A DNA stretch of 49,062 bases from Hyphomonadaceae bacterium (GCA_021731815.1 JAKFWO010000016.1:1-49062), one strand, 5' to 3'. Shown: positions 1 to 8,114, counted from the stretch's first letter. Numbers and translations are program-made. Notes: generated by a model from the sequence alone, not told the origin.

Positions 1-210
1 ATGGGCGGAGGGATCGGCGGTGCGCCGGGAGGTGGCATGGCAGGCCCGACGGGCGGGGCCCTTGGCGGTCCAAATCTCGACGCGCTCAAGGCGCTTGGCC
101 AACGCAAGAACGATGCGCCACCTGCAGGAGGTGGGCTTCCCGGCCTCCCGGGACTTTCCGGCCTGCCGGGTTTTCCAGGCAAACCGCCGCCCGAAAAACC
201 GAAAAAATGA
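1..210 (+). CDS. ffh: Signal recognition particle protein Ffh, C-terminal end (partial)
   Basis: Open at the left edge; only the last 69 residues are present. They are almost entirely Gly, Pro, Leu and Ala, with GGLPGLPG-type runs and a Lys-rich end (PPPEKPKK). This is the usual flexible tail after the Met-rich M domain of alphaproteobacterial Ffh, the GTPase that binds 4.5S RNA and signal sequences at the ribosome. The NG and M domains lie outside the window, so the call rests on tail composition and on rpsP following 95 bp downstream, a conserved order in Alphaproteobacteria. Another Gly/Pro-rich protein cannot be excluded from the tail alone. Confidence 0.75.
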   Translation: MGGGIGGAPGGGMAGPTGGALGGPNLDALKALGQRKNDAPPAGGGLPGLPGLSGLPGFPGKPPPEKPKK

Positions 211-305
211 GTCCCGCGAAGAACTGCCTTATCCGCCTTTATTGACTTTCGATTCGACGCCGAAACCCCGATTAACCGAGTATTCGACTTTACAGGAGAA
301 AGAAA

Positions 306-659
306 ATGTCGCTAAAGATCCGGCTGGCCCGCCACGGGGCCAAGAAAAAGCCATATTATCACATCGTCGTGGCCGACAGCCGCTCCCCGCGCGACGGGCG
401 TTTCATTGAAAAGATCGGCCATTTCAACCCGATTCTTCCCAACGAAAATGCCGAACGGGTGAAGATCATCGAAGACAAAGCCAAGGAATGGCTCGCCAAA
501 GGCGCCCAGCCCACCGATCGCGTCGCGCGCTTTCTCGGGCAGATGGGAATCATCGACTGGAAGCACGGCAACAACCCGAACCGCGCCGAGCCCGGAAAAA
601 AGGCATTGGAGCGCGCAAAGGAAAAGGCCGACAAGGCCGCTTCCGCCGTCGAAGCGTAA
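306..659 (+). CDS. rpsP: Ribosomal protein bS16
   Basis: 117 residues. The N-terminus [18 protein letters not shown] and the following [18 protein letters not shown] block are diagnostic of bS16, a small-subunit protein that binds 16S rRNA early in 30S assembly. A clean Shine-Dalgarno (AGGAGAA, 294-300) fixes the ATG at 306. The protein is longer than the roughly 80-residue E. coli form because of a C-terminal Lys/Glu/Ala tail (from about residue 90), common in alphaproteobacteria. It lies between ffh and rimM. Confidence 0.97.
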   Translation: MSLKIRLARHGAKKKPYYHIVVADSRSPRDGRFIEKIGHFNPILPNENAERVKIIEDKAKEWLAKGAQPTDRVARFLGQMGIIDWKHGNNPNRAEPGKKALERAKEKADKAASAVEA

Positions 660-783
660 CCGCACAGATTTTGCGGCACAAAGTGTTTTCCGTTACCTGC
701 GCCATCGGTGCTGTTTGCGGCAGATGTGCTTGGCCGCCTGTGCATGTCCCGTAAGTCATGCGGGGTAGCTGCCGCGTGATCGC

Positions 784-810
784 GACCGGAGCGGGCAACC
801 CGCTTCGGTC
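784..810 (+). terminator. Hairpin between rpsP and rimM
   Basis: Arms GACCGgAGCGGG (784-795) and CCCGCTtCGGTC (799-810) pair along 12 positions with one mismatch around a CAA loop. A pyrimidine stretch (CTTTCTCCGTTTCT) follows, but there is no clean T-run. It could be a weak terminator or attenuator that lowers rimM relative to rpsP, or an RNA-stability element. Confidence 0.5.
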
Positions 811-824
811 CTTTCTCCGTTTCT

Positions 825-858
825 GAACCCTTGTTCGTTTCGAACCATTGTTCGTTTT
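825..858. repeat. 17-bp direct duplication in the rimM leader
   Basis: Two adjacent 17-bp copies, GAACCCTTGTTCGTTTC (825-841) and GAACCATTGTTCGTTTT (842-858), sit directly upstream of the rimM Shine-Dalgarno (861-866). They belong to the same size class as the other short arrays in this window. Confidence 0.7.
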
Positions 859-873
859 GCAAAGGACTATCCC

Positions 874-2778
874 TTGAACAACCGATCCGGGCCGCCCAAA
901 GGCCCTCGTGGCCCCTCCGGCCCGAAAGGCCCGCGTGGCCCCCGCAAATTCGATGACCGCCGTCCGGGCGGGTTTGGCGGCGGTGCCGGCGGCGGCGACC
1001 GTCCGTTCCGCGCGCGCGAAGACCGCGGCTTTGAAGACCGCCCGCGGCGCCCGCGCTTTGAGGATCGCGATGCCGGTCCCTCGGATCGGCCGGCGGGTGA
1101 GGCCCCGGCGGGAGATCGGCCCATGGGAGACCGGCCGCAAGGTGATCGGCCGCAAGGTGATCGGCCCATGGGGGATCGCCCCTATGGCGACCGCCCACGC
1201 AGCGACAGGCCCTATGGCGACCGCCCGCGCAGCGATCGCCCCTATGGCGACCGCCCGCGCAGCGATCGCCCCTATGGCGACCGCCCACGCAGCGATCGGC
1301 CTTATGGCGACCGCCCGCGCAGCGACAGGCCCTATGGCGACCGTCCGCGCAGCGATCGTCCCTATGGGGATCGCCCGCAAGGTGATCGGCCTTATGGGGA
1401 TCGCCCGCGTGGGGATCGGCCCTATGGCGACCGCCCGCGTGGGGATCGGCCCTATGGCGACCGCCCGCGTGGGGATCGGCCACAGGGTGATCGTCCTTAC
1501 GGCGACCGCCCGCGTGGCGACCGGCCACAGGGTGATCGTCCTTATGGCGACCGCCCACGGAGCGACCGGCCCTATGGCGACCGCCCACGCAGCGACCGGC
1601 CCTATGGCGACCGTCCAGGCGGGGATCGGCCGCGTGGCGACCGGCCCTATGGCGACCGTCCAGGCGGGGATCGGCCGCGACCCGAGAGCGCGGAGCGGCA
1701 ATGGGACAGCATGCGTTCCTTTTCCAGCGATGCCGACAAAAGCGGTCGCAGCGCCGACAAGCGGCCTGAACGGCCCGCGCGGCCGCGCGAGGCCGCACCT
1801 GAAACGGCTTTTGGTGCCGCGCAAATCGGGGCGGACGAAAAGCTCATTGTGGTGGCGGAAATTGCCGGCGCCTTCGGGGTCAAGGGCGAGGTGCGCCTGC
1901 GTGTGTTCACCGACGAGCCCGAGGCCGCTTTCCAATATGGACCGCTGCTGGATGGACTCGGCCGCGTCGTTCTCACTCCGGTCAAATGGCGCGCCCATGA
2001 GGGTGTCTATGTAGCGAACACCAGCGAGGAACGCAGCCGCGAATTCTGGGAAGGACTGAAGGGGCTGAAGCTGCATGTTCCGCGCGCCTCGCTGCCCGCA
2101 CTTGAGGACGGCGAGTATTATTTCGAGGACCTGATCGGGCTCGCCGTGGTTCACACCGACCAGCGCGCGCTCGGCAAGGTAATTGCCGTGCACAATTTCG
2201 GGGCGAGCGATCTTCTGGAGATTGCTGCAACTCCCGGTTTTGAGGCTGCCTGGTTCCTGCCTTATTCCGACGATTTCGACATGGAAATCGATCTGGCCGC
2301 CGGCACGATCATCGTCGATGCGCCGGAATCCTTCCTGCCCTTTGGCGAGGAAGAGGACGATGAACTCGATGAGGAATTGCTGGCTGAACTCGCGGCCGAA
2401 GAAGACGATTCCGAAAGCGGTGGGGACGAAGAAGACGACGAAGACGACGAAGACGATGTAGAAGATGAAGAAGATGAAGATGAAGAAGACGGTGATGAGG
2501 CGGGGGAAGACGATTTCGACGTGCTCGGTGACGGCGAAGAAGACGAGGACGAAGACGAGGACGAAGACGAAGACGAAGTCCCGGGGGCGGACGAGGACGA
2601 CGGAGAAGCAGAGGCCCCGCCGCCGGCAGCGCGTGCGAAAGCGGCGCCGGTTTCCGAACCGGCTCCGAAAAAGGCTGCGGCTGCAAAGAAGCCGAAGGCC
2701 GAAGTCGCGCCGACCTCTGACATCCCCGACGAAACGCCCGTCAAACCGGCGCGCAAACGCAAAAAGGCGGATGATTGA
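874..2778 (+). CDS. rimM: Ribosome maturation factor RimM with very large low-complexity extensions
   Basis: 634 residues, against about 165-180 for ordinary RimM. The start is TTG at 874, with an AAAGGA Shine-Dalgarno at 861-866; no ATG fits. Residues 1-315 are a disordered Arg/Asp/Pro/Gly segment that includes about 38 pentapeptides of the form x-G/S-D-R-P (residues 79-268). Residues about 320-490 are the RimM core: VAEIAGAFGVKGEVRLRVFT, then the PRC-barrel part EDGEYYFEDLIGLAV and SDLLEI. Residues 490-583 are a run of Asp/Glu, and residues 584-634 a Lys/Ala/Pro tail. RimM binds uS19 and helps mature the 30S head. The core looks intact, so the protein is probably functional. The two oppositely charged tails are unusual and may bind RNA or phase-separate (inference). 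The usual downstream trmD is absent. Confidence 0.93.
   Translation: MNNRSGPPKGPRGPSGPKGPRGPRKFDDRRPGGFGGGAGGGDRPFRAREDRGFEDRPRRPRFEDRDAGPSDRPAGEAPAGDRPMGDRPQGDRPQGDRPMGDRPYGDRPRSDRPYGDRPRSDRPYGDRPRSDRPYGDRPRSDRPYGDRPRSDRPYGDRPRSDRPYGDRPQGDRPYGDRPRGDRPYGDRPRGDRPYGDRPRGDRPQGDRPYGDRPRGDRPQGDRPYGDRPRSDRPYGDRPRSDRPYGDRPGGDRPRGDRPYGDRPGGDRPRPESAERQWDSMRSFSSDADKSGRSADKRPERPARPREAAPETAFGAAQIGADEKLIVVAEIAGAFGVKGEVRLRVFTDEPEAAFQYGPLLDGLGRVVLTPVKWRAHEGVYVANTSEERSREFWEGLKGLKLHVPRASLPALEDGEYYFEDLIGLAVVHTDQRALGKVIAVHNFGASDLLEIAATPGFEAAWFLPYSDDFDMEIDLAAGTIIVDAPESFLPFGEEEDDELDEELLAELAAEEDDSESGGDEEDDEDDEDDVEDEEDEDEEDGDEAGEDDFDVLGDGEEDEDEDEDEDEDEVPGADEDDGEAEAPPPAARAKAAPVSEPAPKKAAAAKKPKAEVAPTSDIPDETPVKPARKRKKADD
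1108..1677 (+). repeat. 15-bp in-frame minisatellite encoding DRP pentapeptides in rimM
   Basis: About 38 consecutive 15-bp units encode YGDRP, RSDRP, RGDRP, QGDRP, MGDRP and GGDRP. Alternating pairs (YGDRP then RSDRP) create a 30-bp higher-order period in the first half. Synonymous differences between units (gat/gac, cgg/cgc) show the array is not freshly amplified. It also produces long spurious open frames on the minus strand. Confidence 0.95.
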
Positions 2779-2786
2779 CCCGATTT

Positions 2787-2812
2787 CCGGGCCCGATACA
2801 TTTCGGGCCCGG
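2787..2812 (+). terminator. Rho-independent terminator of rimM
   Basis: Perfect 10-bp stem, CCGGGCCCGA (2787-2796) with TCGGGCCCGG (2803-2812), 6-nt loop TACATT, followed by AACCTTTTT. It begins 8 nt after the rimM stop. Confidence 0.85.
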
Positions 2813-2814
2813 AA

Positions 2815-2879
2815 CCTTTTTGGCCAGAATCCTTTGGGGCTAGAATCCTTTTGGGCCAGTATCCTTTTGGAGAGAGAAT
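2815..2879. repeat. 16-bp tandem array after rimM
   Basis: Four copies of a CCTTTTgGGCCAGAAT-like unit: 2815-2830, 2831-2846, 2847-2862, and a diverged 17-bp copy 2863-2879. The first copy overlaps the T-run of the rimM terminator. The GGCCAgAATC core resembles the arrays at 28408 and 34748. Confidence 0.85.
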
Positions 2880-2961
2880 CCCGCACCACAAATTCCCTCG
2901 TCATGAGAGTTCGCGGATCGGGGAATTTGCCGCGTGCGGGGGAGCCGGGGCCCGGCCTGGT

Positions 2962-3636
2962 CTATTCCCGACGCAGCACGCGGTCGACGATGAAATTTCC
3001 CAGCATTCCCGCGCGGTAATCGCGCTTGAGGGCGACCGGGTCATATTCGCTCGCCGCCCATTCGAGGAAGCTCAGGCCGCTTCTGGCAAAGGCGGCTTCA
3101 TAGGCGTCGCAAAAGGCGTCCAGCACGCCGGTCTTGCCAATCTTTATGTGCAGATAGCGCGCCGATAATTGCCTGCGGGCCTCGCTGAACGGCTGATTGA
3201 GCCGGAACAGGCAATACAGCAGGGCCCCCATGCCGGCGCGGTCTGCCCCGCTCTTGCAATGCATGAGTGCGGGATATTCGATGCGCTCAAACAGGTCGCG
3301 CGCGGCACGCAGGGTGGCGAGATCGGGCGGCTCGCGCGACAACAGGCGCAAATCCACCATATCGATGCCGTGGCTGGCGCAGGCCGCGCGCTCCAGCCGA
3401 TAATGGGCCGCCGTGCTCGGCCCGCGCAGATTGATCACGGTGCGGATCCCCTTGCGTGCGGCCCAGGCGATATCGCCCGGCGAGGGCTGGTTCATGCGCA
3501 GCATTTCGGGTGAAATGGCGTGCCGGTTCTTGAATATCAGGCGCAAAAACCCATGATCTTCGAACAAAAGCGCGCTATGGGCTCTCAACCGGGCGCCGGC
3601 GGTGGACAGCCCGGCACTCAAGGGTTCGATGGTCAT
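2962..3636 (-). CDS. Tyrosine/dual-specificity phosphatase family protein
   Basis: 224 residues. The active-site loop HCKSGADRAG matches the HCx5R signature of cysteine phosphatases (Cys127, Arg133), and MRMNQPSPGDIAWAARKGIR plus TVINLRG is the usual strand leading into the fold. No signal peptide is seen, so it is probably cytoplasmic. The start at 3636 is chosen over 3687 because ACGAGGACCCCCATG gives a GAGG ribosome site, and 3687 would overlap the divergent acyltransferase. It is divergent from the lipid A operon; the substrate (phosphotyrosine, phosphoinositide or other) cannot be told from sequence. Confidence 0.8.
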   Translation of the reverse strand: MTIEPLSAGLSTAGARLRAHSALLFEDHGFLRLIFKNRHAISPEMLRMNQPSPGDIAWAARKGIRTVINLRGPSTAAHYRLERAACASHGIDMVDLRLLSREPPDLATLRAARDLFERIEYPALMHCKSGADRAGMGALLYCLFRLNQPFSEARRQLSARYLHIKIGKTGVLDAFCDAYEAAFARSGLSFLEWAASEYDPVALKRDYRAGMLGNFIVDRVLRRE

Positions 3637-3686
3637 GGGGGTCCTCGTAGGATCGGTTCGGGGCTGCCGGCGGGAGAATTGTCTCA

Positions 3687-4406
3687 ATGCTCAAGGCGAT
3701 CCTCGCCCACGAAATTGTGCAGCAGGTTCTTGGCAGGACAATCGATCTCGCCTTGCGACTGCTCGCTGCCAGTATACGCTGGCACATCACGGGGCAAATG
3801 AATCTGGCGGCGGCGGCGCAGAGCGGGGCACCGGTGATTCTGTGCCTCTGGCATGGGCGCCTTGCCATGGCCCCGCAGATCTGGGCGGAGGCGGGTCCCT
3901 TGCGCGGGCTTTCAGCCGCCTTTGTGGTGTCGCGCTCGCGCGATGGAAATATCGGTGCCCGGATCGCCACCCGCCTGAACATCGCGCTTATCCGCGGTTC
4001 GGGTTCGAAGCCCGGAAACGGAAAGCGGAACAAGAGTGACAAAGGCGGGATGGACGCATTGATCGGGATGGTCGAACATCTGTCGGGCAAGGCCATTCTG
4101 GGCCTGACGCCGGATGGACCCCGCGGTCCCGCCCGGCAGGTGGGGCCGGCGCTGGTTTTGCTGGCCGAGCGCACGGGCGCGGTGATCGTGCCCGTGGCGT
4201 GGTCGGCACGGCGGGCGCGGCAGCTCAGGAGCTGGGACGGGTTTCTGCTGCCCTGGCCCTTCACCCGTGGTGCGATCTGTTTCGGTGCCCCGATCGCGCC
4301 AGTGCGGGGAGAGCGCAGCACCCGTGCGGCCCGCGGCCTCGGGATCGCAGCCGCCCTGGATGGGGTCACACGCGCCGCCGACGAATTCTGTGATCGCCGC
4401 GCATGA
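3687..4406 (+). CDS. DUF374-type lysophospholipid acyltransferase family protein
   Basis: 239 residues with an N-terminal hydrophobic stretch. CLWHGRLAMAP (His56) corresponds to the acyltransferase His block, and LTPDGPRGPARQVGP is the DUF374 signature. The family is usually encoded beside waaA and lpxK and is thought to act on membrane or lipid A precursors, but its reaction is not settled. It is the first gene of a four-gene operon: its TGA overlaps the waaA ATG (ATGA at 4403-4406). Confidence 0.85.
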   Translation: MLKAILAHEIVQQVLGRTIDLALRLLAASIRWHITGQMNLAAAAQSGAPVILCLWHGRLAMAPQIWAEAGPLRGLSAAFVVSRSRDGNIGARIATRLNIALIRGSGSKPGNGKRNKSDKGGMDALIGMVEHLSGKAILGLTPDGPRGPARQVGPALVLLAERTGAVIVPVAWSARRARQLRSWDGFLLPWPFTRGAICFGAPIAPVRGERSTRAARGLGIAAALDGVTRAADEFCDRRA

Positions 4407-5695
4407 GTGCTTTTGCCCTCGCCGCCTATGGTCTCGTCGCATGGATGCTCAATCCGGCGCTGCCGCTGTTCCTTCGATGGCGCGCGCGGCGAGGGAAGGA
4501 GGATCCCGCCCGCCTCGGCGAGCGGCTGGGCCGCGCATCGCTGCCGCGACCGGAGGGCATGCTTGTCTGGCTACATGGGGTGAGTGTCGGCGAAAGCGGC
4601 GTGGCCCGGATGCTGGCGCTCGTTTTGGCCGAGCGGCAGCCGGGGCTGAATTTCCTCGTCACCTCCGCTACACGGACATCGGCTGCCCAATGGAGCGAAT
4701 TCTGCGCGTGCGATCCGCTTTTCCGTCACCAATTTGTCCCGCTCGATTCGCCGCAATGCGTCCGAAAATTCCTCGATCACTGGCAACCGGACCTTGGGAT
4801 ATTCATTGAATCTGAAATCTGGCCCAATCTGTTGCGCGCCAGTGCGCGACGGGGGATTCGTCTTGCGCTGGTCAATGCGCGGATGAACGCCCGATCGCGC
4901 CGCTTCTGGCGCAGCGTTCCGGGTGCCGCCCGCGCGATATTCGGAGGCTTTTCCTTTATCGGCGCGGCTGATTCTGAAACAGCCGAAATGCTCGGGAAAT
5001 TCGTGATATCTCCACCGATCCTCACCGGAAATCTCAAGGCAGCCGGTTCGGCGACGGGGCGTAATCAGGCCTGGCACGATCGTCTTGCTGCGGACTGGCA
5101 GGGCCGGTTCGTCTGGATCGGGATCAGCACCCATGACGGCGAAGAGGAAATTCTGCTCGCCGCCCATCGCCGATTGCGCGCGCGGCATGGGAACAGCATC
5201 CTCATTCTGGCGCCGCGCCATCCAGAAAGGGCGGACCGGGTGGCAGAGATCGTCACTCACGCGGGCTTCACTGCCAGCAGATGGAGCGGGATATTGGCGG
5301 GCGCATCCCAGCCGGGCGGGAATGACATTCTGCTGGCCGATCGGCTCGGCGATATGGGATTATGGCTCGGCCTCGCACAGGCGGCGTTTATCGGCGGCTC
5401 GCTGCACCCGGATTACAAGGGGCATAATCCGATGGAGGCGGCGGCGGTCGGGGTTCCAATCCTCGCCGGCCCGCATGTTTCGAGCTTCGCGCCGCTTTAT
5501 GCCCAATTGCGGGAAGCCGAGGCGATGATCCTCGCAGAAACAGATGAAGCGATCGCGATGGCCCTTGTCCGCCTCGCCGGCGATCCGGCTTTCGCCCGGA
5601 CTCTGGCCGATGCCGCCCAAAAGATGCGCGCACAAGCCGCCGCCGGGCTCGACGTCACCATCGCCGCTTTGCTCGCTTTACTGGAGCGGAAATAG
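4403..5695 (+). CDS. waaA: 3-deoxy-D-manno-octulosonic acid (Kdo) transferase
   Basis: 430 residues. It has an N-terminal membrane anchor and the catalytic motif WLHGVSVGESG (Glu64 is the equivalent of the catalytic base in WaaA/KdtA). Later come SRRFWRSVPG, LAPRHPERADRV and GGSLHPDYKGHNPMEAAAVG, the last being the Kdo-transferase nucleotide-sugar site. The enzyme transfers Kdo from CMP-Kdo to lipid IVA at the inner membrane. It is translationally coupled to the upstream acyltransferase, and lpxK starts 3 nt after its stop. Confidence 0.96.
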   Translation: MSAFALAAYGLVAWMLNPALPLFLRWRARRGKEDPARLGERLGRASLPRPEGMLVWLHGVSVGESGVARMLALVLAERQPGLNFLVTSATRTSAAQWSEFCACDPLFRHQFVPLDSPQCVRKFLDHWQPDLGIFIESEIWPNLLRASARRGIRLALVNARMNARSRRFWRSVPGAARAIFGGFSFIGAADSETAEMLGKFVISPPILTGNLKAAGSATGRNQAWHDRLAADWQGRFVWIGISTHDGEEEILLAAHRRLRARHGNSILILAPRHPERADRVAEIVTHAGFTASRWSGILAGASQPGGNDILLADRLGDMGLWLGLAQAAFIGGSLHPDYKGHNPMEAAAVGVPILAGPHVSSFAPLYAQLREAEAMILAETDEAIAMALVRLAGDPAFARTLADAAQKMRAQAAAGLDVTIAALLALLERK

Positions 5696-5697
5696 GC

Positions 5698-6804
5698 ATG
5701 CGCGCACCGGAATTCTGGGATCATGTTCATGGGCGCGCCTCCGCCCCGACCATCCGGGCGCTGCTGACCCCGGTGGGCTGGATCTGGCATGCGCGCCGGC
5801 GGGCCCGCATGGCGCGCGTGACGCCTGAAAGGGTTGCGGCACCCGTTCTGTGCGTGGGCGGGGCGACATTGGGCGGGGCCGGCAAGACCCCGGTCCTGCG
5901 CGCCATTGCTGAAACCCTGCGCGCCAGGGACATCTCCCTCGCGACGCTGGCGCGCGGCTATGGCGGGCGGGTGAAGGGCATCCTGCGGGTCGATCCCGGG
6001 CATCATGATGCGCGCCTGGTAGGCGACGAGGCTTTGCTGCTCGCCCGGGACGGCATGCATTTCATCGGGGCGGATCGCGTGGCCGCAGCGCAAGCGGCGA
6101 TCGCTGCGGGTGGCCGGATGCTGGCGCTCGATGACGGCTTTCAGAACCCGCATCTGCACAAGGATCTGAGCTTGCTCGCGGTGGATGCCAGCAGCCTGTT
6201 CGGCTCGGGCCGGCTGTTTCCGTGCGGCCCCTTGCGCGAAACGCTTGCGGAAGCTTTTGCGCGCGCCCATGCCATCGTACTGGTGCATGCACGGGCCGAC
6301 GATATGGACAGATCGCCACCTGCTGAACTCGCCGGGTTTCGCGGACCGATCCTGCGGGCATTTCGCGAAATCGGGCCCGTTCGGGGGCCAGAAATCCTTG
6401 CGCCAGGTGCGCGGATATGCGGCTTTGCCGGCCTTGCCCGGCCGGAGCGGTTTTTCGATTCCCTGAAGGCGCAGGGTTTCGACATCGTTGATTTCACGCC
6501 ATTTCCGGATCATCATCTGTTTCGGCCCGGGGCGCTGGAAGCACTCGCCCGCATCGCCGCCGGCGGGAAGGCTGCCTTGATCACCAGCGAGAAGGATTGG
6601 GTCCGGTTGACGCCGGAATGGCGCGCGCGGGTCCATGTTCTGCCGATGCGGATCCGGTTCGGGTCGGAAACCCTGCTGCACGATGTGCTGGGGCCAGTAA
6701 CCGGCCCAGTAACCGGCCCAGTAACCGGCCCAGTAACCGGCCCAGTAACCGGGCCAGTGACCGGGCCAGTGACCGGGCCAGCGATTGACGGGGCGCGCCA
6801 ATGA
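5698..6804 (+). CDS. lpxK: Tetraacyldisaccharide 4'-kinase LpxK with a GPVT-repeat C-terminus
   Basis: 368 residues; most LpxK are about 320-340. The P-loop GGATLGGAGKTP lies at residues 54-65, followed by TLARGYGGRVKG, GDEALLLAR, LDDGFQNPHL and TSEKDWVRL, all standard LpxK blocks. It phosphorylates the 4' position of the lipid A disaccharide at the inner membrane. The last 37 residues are seven GPVT units plus GPAIDGARQ, encoded by a 12-bp array. The extension is beyond the conserved fold, so activity is probably kept. The stop overlaps the lpxL ATG (6801-6804). Confidence 0.96.
   Translation: MRAPEFWDHVHGRASAPTIRALLTPVGWIWHARRRARMARVTPERVAAPVLCVGGATLGGAGKTPVLRAIAETLRARDISLATLARGYGGRVKGILRVDPGHHDARLVGDEALLLARDGMHFIGADRVAAAQAAIAAGGRMLALDDGFQNPHLHKDLSLLAVDASSLFGSGRLFPCGPLRETLAEAFARAHAIVLVHARADDMDRSPPAELAGFRGPILRAFREIGPVRGPEILAPGARICGFAGLARPERFFDSLKAQGFDIVDFTPFPDHHLFRPGALEALARIAAGGKAALITSEKDWVRLTPEWRARVHVLPMRIRFGSETLLHDVLGPVTGPVTGPVTGPVTGPVTGPVTGPVTGPAIDGARQ
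6691..6780 (+). repeat. 12-bp in-frame tandem array at the 3' end of lpxK
   Basis: Seven and a half copies of GGCCCAGTAACC or close variants (first copy 6691-6702), encoding GPVT. Copies 1-5 carry GTAACC and the last two GTGACC, so the array was built by at least two expansion steps. The period is a multiple of three. Confidence 0.95.
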
Positions 6805-7691
6805 AGACCTCCCGCATGAAAAACTGGATCTGGAAGGCCGAAGCCATGGGCTTTTCGTCGCTGAAGCACGCATTGCTTGCCCGCAGCATCGAGGATGCCT
6901 CCGATCTGGGGGCGGCCCTTCTGGGTGCGATCGGCCCGCGCCTGCCCGCCCATCGCACCGCGCTCGACAATCTTGCGCAGGCCTTTCCGGAATTGTCGCC
7001 GAAAGCGGTGCGGGATCTGGCCGGACGGGTCTGGCGCGAAATCGGGCGGACGATGGGCGAAATTCCACATCTGCCGGGCCTGTCGGTGTTTACCCGGGAT
7101 AGCCGCTTCACACTCATTGGTGGCGAATTGCTGGAAAGCCTCAAGGCGGAACGGCGGGCCGCGATATTTATCTCGGGCCATTTCGGCAATTGGGAGGCGA
7201 TGGCGGCGGTGCTCTGCCAGAGCGGGCTCGATTGCGCGATCACCTATCGCCGGGTCAATAATCCATTGATCGATGCCGAAATCATGGCCATCCGCCGTGG
7301 CTATGGTGTGCGGACGCTGACGGCGAAATCACCCGAGAGCATTCGCGACCTCTATCTTGCGCTCAAGGATCGCCGGTCGGTCTCCATTCTCAACGACCAG
7401 AAGCTCAATGAAGGGGTCAAGGTGCCTTTTTTCGGTCGCGGGGCGATGACGGCACCAGTGGCCGTGCGACTCGCGCATAAATTCGGCGTTCCACTTGTGC
7501 CGTCCTCCACGTTTCGTACCGCGCCGGGCCGGTTCCATATCACGGCGCATCCACCGATCGCTTTGCCCGGGACCCTCGATTCCGACGGCGTTTACGAGAG
7601 CCTGTGCGCGGTGAACCGCTTCCTCGAAGACCGCATCCGCGAGCGCCCTGAGCAATGGTTCTGGGTGCATCGCCGCTGGCCGCGGGGATAG
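6801..7691 (+). CDS. lpxL: Lipid A biosynthesis (lauroyl-type) acyltransferase
   Basis: 296 residues of the LpxL/HtrB family. The acyltransferase dyad is in SGHFGNWEAM (His127, Glu132, HX4E). Further blocks are AITYRRVNNPLID, SILNDQKLNEGVKVPFFGR and FWVHRRWPRG, the normal C-terminal motif. It adds a secondary acyl chain to Kdo2-lipid IVA or its equivalent at the inner membrane. Last gene of the acyltransferase-waaA-lpxK-lpxL operon, overlapping lpxK by 4 nt. Which acyl chain it adds is not evident. Confidence 0.93.
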   Translation: MKTSRMKNWIWKAEAMGFSSLKHALLARSIEDASDLGAALLGAIGPRLPAHRTALDNLAQAFPELSPKAVRDLAGRVWREIGRTMGEIPHLPGLSVFTRDSRFTLIGGELLESLKAERRAAIFISGHFGNWEAMAAVLCQSGLDCAITYRRVNNPLIDAEIMAIRRGYGVRTLTAKSPESIRDLYLALKDRRSVSILNDQKLNEGVKVPFFGRGAMTAPVAVRLAHKFGVPLVPSSTFRTAPGRFHITAHPPIALPGTLDSDGVYESLCAVNRFLEDRIRERPEQWFWVHRRWPRG

Positions 7692-7697
7692 GGCACG

Positions 7698-8102
7698 TCA
7701 CGCTTCCCGCCGGAACAGGACTTCGATCCCGGCGGCGGCGGCGTCAGGAATGGCGTGCGGTTTCTCGAGCCGGATGCGCACTTCCACCACACGGGCATCG
7801 GCGAACATGGCCACGGCCAATTGTCCGGCAAAGGTCTCGACCAGTTTGAGATGGGCCGCCCCGCCCAGCCGGCGGGCCTCGGCGGCAATCCAGTCGTAAT
7901 CGAGCGCCTCGCTCATCTGGTCCCGGGCGGGCGTGAGCGACGGATCAAGCACGAGTTCCACGTCGAGCAGCAGCGGCTGGGCCGCCAGCTCCTCATGGGC
8001 ATAGACCCCGATCCGCGCAAGGATCGTCAACCCGCGGACAAATACCGTCCGGCGAGCGCAATCGGGCGCAGCAAGGCCAGGCTCTGGGGGCGAGGCAGAC
8101 AT
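7698..8102 (-). CDS. folB: Dihydroneopterin aldolase
   Basis: 134 residues. IGVYAHEELAAQPLLLDVEL is the FolB substrate-binding segment with the conserved Glu of YAHE. LKLVETFAGQLAVAMF and LEKPHAIPDA carry the C-terminal conserved residues including the active-site Lys. The enzyme converts dihydroneopterin to 6-hydroxymethyl-dihydropterin in folate synthesis. It starts 12 nt after the folM-like gene on the same strand, with an AGGA ribosome site, so the two pterin enzymes are probably co-transcribed. The stop is only a few bases from the lpxL stop (convergent). Confidence 0.92.
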   Translation of the reverse strand: MSASPPEPGLAAPDCARRTVFVRGLTILARIGVYAHEELAAQPLLLDVELVLDPSLTPARDQMSEALDYDWIAAEARRLGGAAHLKLVETFAGQLAVAMFADARVVEVRIRLEKPHAIPDAAAAGIEVLFRREA

Positions 8103-8114
8103 GGTTGGTCCTGA

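Noticed and set aside
359-2904. Very long open frames on the minus strand opposite rimM
   Set aside because: They are produced by the 15-bp rimM repeat, have DRH/ADP-type monotonous content and no ribosome site. The plus frame contains the RimM core.
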